Part shown: positions 55,601 through 58,288 of the stretch, one piece after another | Layout: each line of letters opens with the position of its first letter | Numbering within the stretch: the stretch's first letter is position 1 | Source of the DNA: Clostridia bacterium | GTDB taxonomy: Bacteria > Bacillota > Clostridia > TANB77 > CAG-508 | NCBI GenBank assembly: GCA_017625035.1 | Contig: JAGALX010000046.1 | Span: forward strand, 1 to 58,288 | Reading direction: 5' to 3' | DNA: 58,288 bases | Position numbers and translations under genes: made by a program | The notes under the pieces: generated by a model | The model's database searches: none | Seen by the model: the letters and a program-made list of their open reading frames with translations, nothing else | Told to the model about the DNA's origin: nothing

Positions 55601-57641
55601 TATATGTTGAATCTGGCTCTGTTTCAAATGTTCCTCCATTTGTATTATAAGTTATATTATATGTGTTAACTTCCCATACAGCATATAATGTTACTGCTGC
55701 ATCTGTATTATATGTTCCTTTTACTGTATAGTCTGGTGTTGTTGCTGTTTTAGTTGTTGCCCAACCTTTGAAAGTATAACCTGTTCTTGTTGGAGTTTCT
55801 GATGATAATATTAAATCTGTTTCATGTACTTTTATTGTTGATTCCGGCGCATTCTCTCCACCATTTGCATTATATACAACTTGATAATTTACAGTATATG
55901 CTTCTGAAACTTTTTGATCTGCTATATTTCCTGCATTATCAATTACTTGTGTCCATAAATAATATGTTCCTCCACTTACTGTATTTTCTATTGTTGCTCC
56001 ATTTGCAGAATCTATCCATTGTGTTGGCTCTTCTGTGTTAGATGAGCTCCATCCATATGTTATTTTTGAAATTCCACTTTCATTATCTATTGCTTCTATA
56101 TCTACACTTATTTGTGTTTGTGTGTTTCCTGGTGTTATTGTATATGAGTTTCCATTTGGATTTACTGTAAGTGTTGGATTTGTTTTATCTACAAATACAT
56201 AATATTTTTCTTCTATAGTATTATCGTCTTCATCTTTAGTTGTTACTGTTATTTCATATTTTCCATCTGTAGTAGGATATTCTCCGCCCTCATTTTCTTC
56301 TACTACATTTCCATTTTCATCTTTTACAGTAACTGTAACTGTTGTTCCTTCTTCTGGTGTTGTTTCTATTATTATATCTTCATTTGCCCAATCTTTATTT
56401 GTATCATCTTCTGTTTCAGAAGGATTTATTTCAGTTTGGCTTTCATCATTCTCTTTTACTATTATTTCTGATGGTGTTAATTCTTTTGTTTTTATTGTTA
56501 CTTCTGCAGATTCTGATACATTTCCTGCTTTGTCTGTTGCTTTTGTTTTTACTTTATATTCTTTATTTGGTGTTAATTTTGCAAATGTATCTGTTTCTTG
56601 CCATACCCATTCATTTTGCTCTTCATCGAATATTCCATATTCGATTTTTGCTATTCCGCTCTCTAAATCTGTTTGATTATTTGTTATAGTAATTTTTCCT
56701 GTAGTTGCTTCTACTACTGGTGCATCTTCTGTAGGTGGTGTTTTATCTACATAAATGTAATATGTTTTTTCTATTGTATTACTTCCATCTGTTGTTTTTA
56801 AAATTACTTCATATGTACCTGTTGATGTTTGTAATGTATTATCTGTTACATCTACTGTATTTCCACTTTCATCTTTAACTTCATATGTAGTTTCTCCATT
56901 TGTTCCTTGTATTAGTTCAAAATAAACATTACTATTGATGTATGTTTTTTCTTGTTCTGGAGTTTCTGGCAAGCTTAAAACTTCGCCATTTGCATTGTCT
57001 TTTTTGAATGTTAAAGAGCCAGCAGTCATATCGGCTGTTGTTACTTCTAATTCATCAGATTCTTGCACATTTCCTGCTAAGTCTGTAGAAATTGTTTTAA
57101 CTACATACATAGTGCCAGGAGTTAATCCTTCAAAGTTATTTAATTGCTGTGTATACCATACACCATCTTTTTTTATTGCAAATTCTTCATAAACAATTCC
57201 ACTCTCATAATCTTCTTGTTTTGAAGTCACAACTATTGTGTTTGTTGTTGCAGTTGCTGTTGGCGCAGTCTTTGTTGGTGGTATTTTGTCTATGTTATCC
57301 ACGTCTTTCAAAGCTTCTGGTCCATCTGCATCTTTGAACACAAGTTTTGAATAAACAGTATCATTTTCGAACACATCAAAAGGATTGCTATATTCATTCC
57401 ATGTTCCAGTCTCTCCAACTTTGTAATAAATTTGGCCTCCTTTCTCTGATTCAATTGTTACAGCAACTTTATCATTTGTCCAAGAGCTAGGACTTACTGT
57501 TATTTGTGTTTCATTAATTGTTGCGTCTTTTAAAGTTACAGTAACTTCTTGTTCAGAAAATAGTACATATTTCGCAAAAGCAAAACCTGCACTCAATATT
57601 ATTAATAAACTTATCGTTAGTAAAAAATATTTCTTTCTCAT
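37677..57641 (-). CDS. Giant secreted repeat protein (6654 residues)
   Basis: A single unbroken frame, start ATG at 57639-57641 after AGGAGG. A leader with a hydrophobic segment (about 5-24) ends AGFAFAKYVLFSEQE, resembling SipW-type signals. Then, approximately: Ig-like/fibronectin-like modules with VDKTPPTE and GIAKIEYGI motifs alternating with Listeria-Bacteroides (Flg_new, InlB B-type) repeats such as GYTFKGWA (1-2730); five MucBP-like ~145-residue modules with YYYQENG and LVLKVYFKQQFTV (2735-3465); right-handed beta-helix repeats in three tandem ~447-residue units with TISGTSGT and GTVTISGGT (3768-5135); Ig-like and Flg_new units; a carbohydrate-binding-like jelly roll (5408-5562) and another beta-sandwich (5628-5818); two further beta-helices to the end. 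No LPxTG, SLH, choline-binding or C-terminal membrane segment was seen. Probable surface or matrix adhesin. Confidence 0.88.
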   Translation of the reverse strand: MRKKYFLLTISLLIILSAGFAFAKYVLFSEQEVTVTLKDATINETQITVSPSSWTNDKVAVTIESEKGGQIYYKVGETGTWNEYSNPFDVFENDTVYSKLVFKDADGPEALKDVDNIDKIPPTKTAPTATATTNTIVVTSKQEDYESGIVYEEFAIKKDGVWYTQQLNNFEGLTPGTMYVVKTISTDLAGNVQESDELEVTTADMTAGSLTFKKDNANGEVLSLPETPEQEKTYINSNVYFELIQGTNGETTYEVKDESGNTVDVTDNTLQTSTGTYEVILKTTDGSNTIEKTYYIYVDKTPPTEDAPVVEATTGKITITNNQTDLESGIAKIEYGIFDEEQNEWVWQETDTFAKLTPNKEYKVKTKATDKAGNVSESAEVTIKTKELTPSEIIVKENDESQTEINPSETEDDTNKDWANEDIIIETTPEEGTTVTVTVKDENGNVVEENEGGEYPTTDGKYEITVTTKDEDDNTIEEKYYVFVDKTNPTLTVNPNGNSYTITPGNTQTQISVDIEAIDNESGISKITYGWSSSNTEEPTQWIDSANGATIENTVSGGTYYLWTQVIDNAGNIADQKVSEAYTVNYQVVYNANGGENAPESTIKVHETDLILSSETPTRTGYTFKGWATTKTATTPDYTVKGTYNTDAAVTLYAVWEVNTYNITYNTNGGTFETEPDSTYTYGNTQTLPTPTKEGYTFEGWYEDETLTNKITQINADKYGDLNLYANYTANKYTVQYDGNGETSGEVASQDATYDQNITIANNGFTKTGYTFVSWNTKSDATGTTYNPGDSVNNLVATNKGTITLYAIWEDKTAPTTTAPSATSNVSSITVTFKQTDDGEGIDESTIEYGIFDKEKNEWVWQKDPTFTGLNSDTEYEVKTRASDKNGNGPVESQVTKIKTTTLEMGDLTFKKNDANGEVLTPATDKESQKSYINTNVYIEVNPSSNGTTTYTVKYEENLEEEYSESQTITTSTGTYEITVTTKTESESYSTTYYIYIDKTEPSGDLPTAVSTTGKITVTNNQTDNESGIAKVEYGILKDGVWTWQESNEFAGLADGIEYEVRTRTTDNAGNVKETESLSISTKELTPSTVKVTETTSGDEITPSTSENDANKDWTNENIKIETTAPNGATVETKVYKEDGTEVTKNDDGTYSVEDGTYKVVVTTKDEDGNTKEETYYIFVDKTNPEVTVVPDGGDYTIPVGQTTIDLSATINVTETGSGTNALEYAWSTSQTIIPTTWNTFTSGTPITYPVEGGNYYLWLNVTDNAGNKATKKITNVYKVVYVVEFDANGGQNAPATQEKEKDVTLTLSSVSPTKAGYTFKGWAESENTTTAKYQPAGDYIANASVKLYAVWEANTYNIEYNLNGGTFNNEQDTTYTYDQEKTLPTADEISKPGYDFDGWYNEAGEKVTTLPAGTIDDITLEAHWTARTDIEYTVNYYLENANTADYTLNHTETRTGETDKIIVLADVQNPTTTIENATYSSNSLTANTKIDAVNKTVVNVYYTRNKFELNLIAGDNITQVTGTGSYKWGQSVTINATIEDLAGYTYKWNNWTSSDTGVLANQANQAATIAMPASNISLTATATRTIIEYTILKQVTQDGDLNSNKTEEIKYNVETESFELPIEQIEGYTFKGWTINDETQLYDTITITKGTTGNNTYTAVYADETGPSTNAPTGSSTTSEITLTFNQTDSGSGIDTSTIEYGIYKDGKWTWQSTPTFEGLDANTDYKVKTRVTDNQGNGPVESAETTIRTKSVDEATLTFRKNDSTGEIVNFPNADDSSVWVNTDIHVTANSTPTAGVTTTYKIVDENGVEQTINSNGILETETGKYTATITTTDGVNEKTVTYYIYVDKTEPSATVEPNGGEHTIAVGSSTTTVNPTLSATDNGGSELKDLQYAWSSSNIEVPETWENAANDGKITKALSGGTSYLWTKVTDNAGNTVIKASSGFKVGYAIEYDSNGGDVSVESQRKEHDVNITLSDEITKTGYNFAEWNTDINGNGTSYAKTAVYTQNASIKLYAIWTAKTYDITYDLNGGTIVDNDSFKKYENYTYNTEKVLPTKTDVTKPGYELDYWVDQDGNQYTTLPVGTIENITLTAHWKPTNTTYTVYHYVENINDENYTLDSTDENVSGVTESVLTLEDLKKTITGATYKQGSETENGTAVITVTINGDGSTKIYLYYSRNTYTLTINKNSDIGTVTGAGTYKYGKTVNISAEFANLPGYNYSWEGWTSSDITVPTTQSATITMPNKNVTITASASKTIITYNIEYDLAGGTLAEGQENPTTYTVESQDFTLSNPTKTGYTFAGWDDGEGNISKDVTISIGSIGDKTYTAVWTINEYTVTYDYSTNGGTNASKTTDSKAYKEEIDLTTTAEKDGYTFIGWNTNKDATEAISSLTMETSDITLYAIFSKEITVEYKANGGLEDITQNYTVYNNQTELSIKVPSTPTTYSEWEFLCYGDSETATSGYGLNETITITVPVEQSTVTYYSNWKKDISVKFMDYVGVTEQEFVLYNSETITVTAPAQNAYEGWTALGWTPLTTTTAVGTNVNGGTFAGISTSTVYYGLYEQTITLSYNLNGGTSSAIASQTGIRKVNSSNFNKATNPVLQITDTIPTRDGYTFVNWKDSFDKTYETASSYTFEANTEIRAVWETITYNITYELTGGSLAEGQTNPSTYTVETNTITLYEPTKEGYEFRGWQLAGETAVNRPCNIEKGSIGDRTYVAVWTTRDDIEYKVEFYYQENGVYPDTATFTNINLGTTESIAEVSDEEKTPTKEGYTLDEAANNVLSGTVAPDGGLVLKVYFKQQFTVTYKAGTNVSFETETYSGLDYGVTTPSFAGAIVVDEGYEDGTWTPTIADTVTSNMEYVYNSNGPKTDTKYKVEYYYQVDGSYPDTATQSETRTGTTDTAVTLSSGDKTPAQAEYAYDENAENITTGKIAGDGSLVLKVYFKQQFTVTFKAGNHVTFTDNVHENLDYGAPTPGCTANYVYDAGYSGGTWTPELAETVTSNATYTLNATPNENTRYQIEYYYQENGQYSNVATDSETREGTTDTTVDISNEINNNIPEGYALDTSKENVLSGNINGNGNLVLKVYYKQQFTVKYLPGEKGTFKEQTYESLDYGAQTPEFTGEKTGLAGYTFSSWSPEISETVTKNTTYTALWTANTNTSYTIQYYKQSAENGQYPETPTEIDTTKTGKTDTTVDITNDVNANIPEGYALDTSKENILSGNIDGDGSLVLKVYYKLQFTVTYTAGNNVTFGSEVYENLDYGVQTPEFKGTLSYNSGYGNGVWTPIIAETVTANTTYTLNAVANTNTKYKVEYYYQVDGKYSDTPTSADETRTGITDANASVTDSDKTPTMAGYVFDEKASNVLSGNIAGDGSLVLKVYFKQQFTVTYKAGSNVSFETETYSGLDYGTTTPSFAGTIVVDAGYQNGTWTPSVSSVVTSNIEYVYNSNGPKTDTPYTVHIYGENAEDTGYTLIKDVTKTGTTNSSINIDDIKDSLEGYGKDSIIAKDGLDGNTITTVTVNGDGSSEVYLYYSRNTYTLNLEKGTNIKSVTGAGTYKWGSSVQISAETNSDSGITYNWLSWTSSNPDILADQANQNTTIIMPIVPENEILTLTANASANANEYSITYVNIEGVDNSQNPSTYTYGESITFENPGSKTGYTFDGWYLDTEFTTEITGISATQKGNITVYAKFDINKYTVTYNALGGTCDTGIIEDVAYGTEIDVKNIVASKAGSIFKGWTLDPDSTTPLESLTMGTSNVILYAIYVDAVAQIDEAYYESLQDAIDAAGLSTQEVTITMLKDVNQTGIIGTVSEGQNIKLNLNGKTIQSSDNSTILNNGTLTISGTSGTITGSAGDTIINTGTLIKNTDTTISNTATESYVVINNTGTVTMSAGTLNAGYRGIVNNGTGTVTISGGTLTSETNQVIRNLGSANTEKSPAVKITGNPTITATSVNAIVNDAEATGLIHIDGGIINSSKEGISTPTVYNPGYGKILITGGTIKSSGTNAVVFNGSSDGTSVGTIEIRGGTIESDTCKAVKNNAQGTVIISGGNIVTNATGESAVYNHRASATTSVTGGTITSTNGEGILIQEGTLTVAGSSTKITGKTTGIRANVGNATITGGTIEATEGVGVWIRGSTATVTIGTNESGTTSVNTTTPTIIGTTSGVETYYDSGIFNFYDGQIIGPEGASINSTVGDIPVGYAVKKTIADGIETATLASANYVNITDNKYYLTLSDAVSNATSESTIKVLNGVTETITATVESGKKLTIDMNGQTTTLDGVSLVNNGTLTISGTSGTLTGSGAHTIENTGTLTKDTNTTLANTATADYLVINNSGTFTMSAGTLNAGYRGIVNNSTGTVTISGGILSSGTSQVIRNYGSANTEESPAVKITGNPTITATSINAIVNDATAIGLIHIDGGIINSSKEGISTPTVLNSGDGKILITGGTIKSSGTNATVYNGYNNGNSSGTLEIRGGTIENSIDAAVKNHEHGRVIISGGTISGSAYGVVASSTDGIETTGQVQITGGTINAQNGNGVLIEAGTLTVDGSNTKITGTTTGIRVRVGTATITGGTIEATAGVGVFINGATVTVGTNESGTPSVSTTTPSIIGTKSGVETYYETGIFNFYDGQIKGAEGMSINSIVGDIPVGYVVKKTIADGIETATLAVANYQNTTDNKYFYTLAEAVTDASNGSTIKVLNGVTESEDVTVDSEKTLTIDMNGQTTTLNGVSLVNNGILTISGTSGTLIGSGANTIENTGKLVKDTNTTISSTATADYYVINNSGTFTMSEGTLNSEYRGIMNEGTGTVMISGGTLTTVGAVIRNDGSANTETLPAVKITGNPTITSTSVNCIVNSAVATGLIHIDGGSINSSKEGISTPTVLNSGNGKVLITGGKITSSGTNAVVYNGSNSGNSSGTIEIRGGVIQSDTTMAIKNHELGTVIVSGGTITSAKHGIMGELSGTIKVTGGTITAGYRGIYDIASGTIEVSGGTITSTYSGTDLDYCGAIQVQSGGTVKISGENTKIVGTDYAVILQNGEGYIAGGTIEATGGAKNDGTGIYNTATLTIGTNESTPSVSTSIPTIIGNSCGVMNTGTNGTFNFYDGQIKGAEGYSISGTVSATPTGYVVVKNTEDSIETATLGASAPVITSKLVNSSGDAYKSGTWSNKNVYVSVASAKVGAGIKQYEWKEGDSGTWKTTSLTTSNNVGTITFTGNRNSTIYFRAVDNNGAKSATSSIIIRKETTKPTVTLGTNGGTATISVGYTTAKISSKLTAADTGGSELKTLQYAWSQSNTTEPTSWTTFTSGSTVTKDATGGNWYLWTNVVDNAGNRATSVKTSNAFVVKYQVAYDANGGTDAPSAQAKTKGTAITLTTNVPTKAGYTFLGWGTSSTATKVSYKSGGTYSTDAPIKLYAIWQGTATFYKNYLDSDLWGDTYLTSKYNYYNTKPSSITTVEDNTAKYGQYLQFTMNEGTTGGVYYINNTTLTVGTKYTWSMFVKTSSNKTLNIGCEQGEKKDVNTTTSWQKVTYTFTATSNTYDNFVIYNNSGWSEGDILYIHSLEIMEGTPTVYDTKLVTVNGTLGTLPTTPTRTGYTFQGWYTAPVGGTKITTSTEFTANTTYYAHWTTNNYTITYDYNSNRNYINPTNSSITFDAFTGTTNYTKSVGTVYMDDLKVGDKITVTFDITYSDVTTVADQTAFVLFQGQGDVTSWSQPLQNTGSKLTLTGTGTTTYTANITITETLAKNSYFKAVIRSDYYSAGTMTMSNFKVLRTTKTTVSKPYGVQLGTLPTISDSIDTLNGWYTAKTGGTKISSTTLVTGNGTYYAQWTRAIASTTIDSTTTKYSTVQAAIDAAGTNSGAIVTLLEPKRSESVTIASGQNIIYNSNGKTLTHTGTVISCAGTLTINGGGTISATSSGTTIKNTSSGTIDISDVTINSTNYGAIRNESTGRVNISSGTIKTTATGSSTIANVSTGTTIITGGTITNTGYQAIEITGGNLVIGDSANASTTSPSITGSTNAISSSEGYITIYGGAIRGARAINKTGSGSVSISGGAITSTGNATIYFGNGSTATLKVTGGSVKTVATASDAIISASTGRIDIGSSSSVSKTSPSITGRINAVYKDDDGNIAGGARINIYSGLITATTSNAILGAGEVYIETAKIIGSKAHTVMLHQSDTASLSISENPTIENTGNFRAVSAHDLSTQNLIISMRDTGTITSKGGPAIVNYKGTTNIYGGTITGSTYGIYATTGHINYIASVGSVNSVSAIGSNGIAMRVTTGTITLGKDSGFLAKTPTIKGKTYGIQITGTEGTLNFYDCMVYGGTSAISNSGTLNIKSDNGDVSYGVNTSTETTTIGSTDVTCEKKMIVRAIFLNNTTKSYYDNLTDAINTAESGDNILVQTDATDDATSAYTIDKEISLVFNSSYTLNVSQSFDITSSGTLNLTGYGGTINSTAGNAIINAGKFSGTAPYMVVTSTSTCIRNTGTFTVNSMYGGLECESGIVISNSENGIVEIIDCNIIGPTGIYNSSKAETAVTISGGYIYGNSIAGINMSANSGGVVINSGEISGYTLGTYVQGGTLTIGTITGSVTSENSEEVPIIKGKSQGVHIYSGATVKYYSGVIYGGTNAIKNSGKLTPRSGYSVKNSTESTDIYGTTVSCQKAMLGT
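42240..46340 (-). repeat. Three tandem 1.34-kb beta-helix repeats inside the giant gene
   Basis: The same text returns at a period of 1341 and 1338 bases; for example ATCTATATGTATTAA occurs at 45741, 44400 and 43062, and TCTGCAATTGTTTTC at 45022 and 43681. Copies 1 and 2 are nearly identical over long stretches; copy 3 is more divergent at its 3' end. Periods are multiples of three (446-447 codons), so gain or loss of a unit keeps the frame. Confidence 0.85.
47250..49460 (-). repeat. Five tandem ~435-base MucBP-like repeats inside the giant gene
   Basis: The sequence TTTAATACTA, part of the LVLKVYF motif, recurs at about 47505, 47941, 48382, 48814 and 49248, giving periods of 436, 441, 432 and 434 bases. 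Each unit has a YYYQ-type strand, a Thr-rich stretch, GYALD/GYVFD, and a KQQFTVTYKAG segment followed by a GTWTP/WSP motif. Confidence 0.8.
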
Positions 57642-57869
57642 GTTTCTATCCTCCTGCTAACACTATAAAATAATTAATATATATTTTTCAATAGGAGTTT
57701 TTTCCACAAAATTCAACAAAAATTTTATACTATTACGGATTTACATTTTGCATATTTTTTTACAAGTTTATTAAATTTTTATTAAACTTTTATTACAAGC
57801 TTGATATAATGGTTGTATTTTTGGGCTCAGGTTGAATATTCCGTAGATTGAAAGACAAACGTTACGCAT
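57642..57869. other. Upstream region of the giant gene
   Basis: No gene. On the minus strand a TTGAAA (complement near 57685-57695) with an AT-rich region after it is a possible promoter, but the -10 is not clear. On the plus strand, GATATAAT near 57801-57808 could be a -10 element reading toward the repeat cluster on the right. Confidence 0.3.
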
Positions 57870-57970
57870 GAAATTGGTGACGCGTTAAAAATACATGTTT
57901 GTCTGCACATTGGGACGTTAGAAATCTGCAAAATTAAAATACACATTTTTTTACGTTTCCATGTGCAGAC
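57870..57970. repeat. REP/MITE-like element
   Basis: Starts with AATTGGTGACGCGTTAAAAATACAT, matching an end of the 17209-17458 element, then has a stem-loop with GTCTGCACAT (57901-57910) / ATGTGCAGAC (57961-57970) extended by imperfect pairing. GCACATTGGGACGTT matches the REP-like element at 28899. It links the two repeat families in one place. Confidence 0.55.
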
Positions 57971-57986
57971 CTATTGATTTAACTAA

Positions 57987-58153
57987 GAACAAACGCGGAC
58001 ATTATTAAATTTGCATCTGTTTATAACATTTTATCGTCCGCGTCTTTGTTCATGCGCCAAATTTTGCAAAAATTTGTGTGCAATATTTTTTATAATAGGA
58101 AAGCATTAATAGTTAAATTTTACTCTTATATGGAACTTTCCTATTATATAAAA
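57987..58153 (+). repeat. Dispersed structured intergenic element, copy C
   Basis: Outer stem GAACAAA-CGCGGAC (57987-58000) / GTCCGCG-TC-TTTGTTC (58036-58051), two-base gap, conserved 41-base box (58054-58094) identical to copy A over nearly its whole length, then ATAGGAAAG (58095-58103) / CTTTCCTAT (58136-58144) stem and TATATAAAA. Stem bases differ from copies A and B but pair fully. Confidence 0.75.
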
Positions 58154-58181
58154 AATAGGAAAAATAAATTTTTCCTTTAAA

Positions 58182-58206
58182 AGTTGCTCCCGCAACTCTT
58201 TTTTTG
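58182..58206 (+). terminator. Terminator-like hairpin before the last gene
   Basis: AGTTGC (58182-58187) / GCAACT (58192-58197), TCCC loop, then CTTTTTTTG. It would end a transcript that runs through copy C, 25 bases before the next start codon. Confidence 0.65.
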
Positions 58207-58213
58207 TTATAAT
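58184..58213 (+). promoter_or_regulatory. Possible promoter of the right-edge gene
   Basis: TTGCTC (58184-58189), 18-base spacer, TATAAT (58208-58213). The -35 lies inside the terminator hairpin. The leader would be only about 10 bases. Confidence 0.4.
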
Positions 58214-58230
58214 CTTATTCAGAGGAAAAT

Positions 58231-58288
58231 ATGAAAAGTGTAGAAACTATTAACGAAAATGATTTTTTAGAATTTTATAATTCTAGAA
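58231..58288 (+). CDS. 5' end of an unidentified gene
   Basis: ATG at 58231 follows CAGAGGAAAAT; 19 codons are inside the window (KSVETINENDFLEFYNSR) and the frame runs off the right edge. The stretch is soluble and acidic. Too short to identify. Confidence 0.55.
   Translation, partial: MKSVETINENDFLEFYNSR

Noticed and set aside
38122..57337. Many plus-strand frames of 60-135 codons opposite the giant gene
   Set aside because: They are antisense shadows of a repetitive Thr/Gly-rich gene, recur with its repeats and lack ribosome binding sites.

Overview
The window looks like chromosomal DNA of an AT-rich, spore-forming member of the Clostridia, probably an uncultured host-associated lineage. 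Visible grounds are the very low G+C outside the first ~130 bases, strong AGGAGG-type ribosome binding sites, sporulation genes (spoIIR, spmA, spmB, a GerMN-domain protein), and a SipW-type signal peptidase beside a TasA-like protein. I did not run any search; family names come from motifs and length.

Layout. 1-170: tail of a comparatively GC-rich gene and its terminator. 175-6332: minus-strand accessory block (ZIP metal transporter, cupin, EEP hydrolase, SDR, HAD phosphatase, Nudix fragment, decaying MNT/HepT toxin-antitoxin pair, PDDEXK protein of the DUF1016/YhcG type). 6391-6551: tRNA-Arg(UCU) with its own promoter and terminator. 6679-11130: YkvI-type membrane protein and a three-gene ABC system (ATPase, GldF-like permease, GldG-like protein). 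11299-11589: YhbY. 11793-15220: partial conjugative type IV secretion module (small membrane protein, VirD4-like ATPase, TrbC-like pilin, VirB6-like channel, PrgI-like protein) in which most genes lack an ATG start. 15725-31434: housekeeping and sporulation genes (DUF1858, prfA, tex, phosphoglucomutase, UDP-sugar pyrophosphorylase, spoIIR, murA, walJ, rlmH, spmA/spmB, rsmI, trmN6, GerM-like). 31762-36039: giant acyl-CoA dehydratase activase. 36213-57641: a TasA-like secreted protein, a SipW-like signal peptidase and, converging on them, one 6654-residue secreted repeat protein that fills about a third of the window. 57870-58288: a cluster of intergenic repeats and the first 19 codons of another gene.

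The most interesting items are: (1) the tasA-like/sipW/giant-protein cassette, in which both exported proteins have the same kind of N-terminal signal and the peptidase next door is of the matching class; (2) the type IV secretion remnant read from AUU/CUG/GUG-type starts; (3) a dispersed ~150-base intergenic element present three times plus a fragment, whose first stem changes sequence but stays paired while a 41-base box after it is nearly invariant. One copy lies upstream of spoIIR and one splits spmA from spmB.

Functional links: phosphoglucomutase and the UDP-sugar pyrophosphorylase are adjacent and could supply UDP-glucose or a related nucleotide sugar; trmN6-rsmI is an RNA-modification pair; murA-walJ-rlmH run in one direction downstream of spoIIR.
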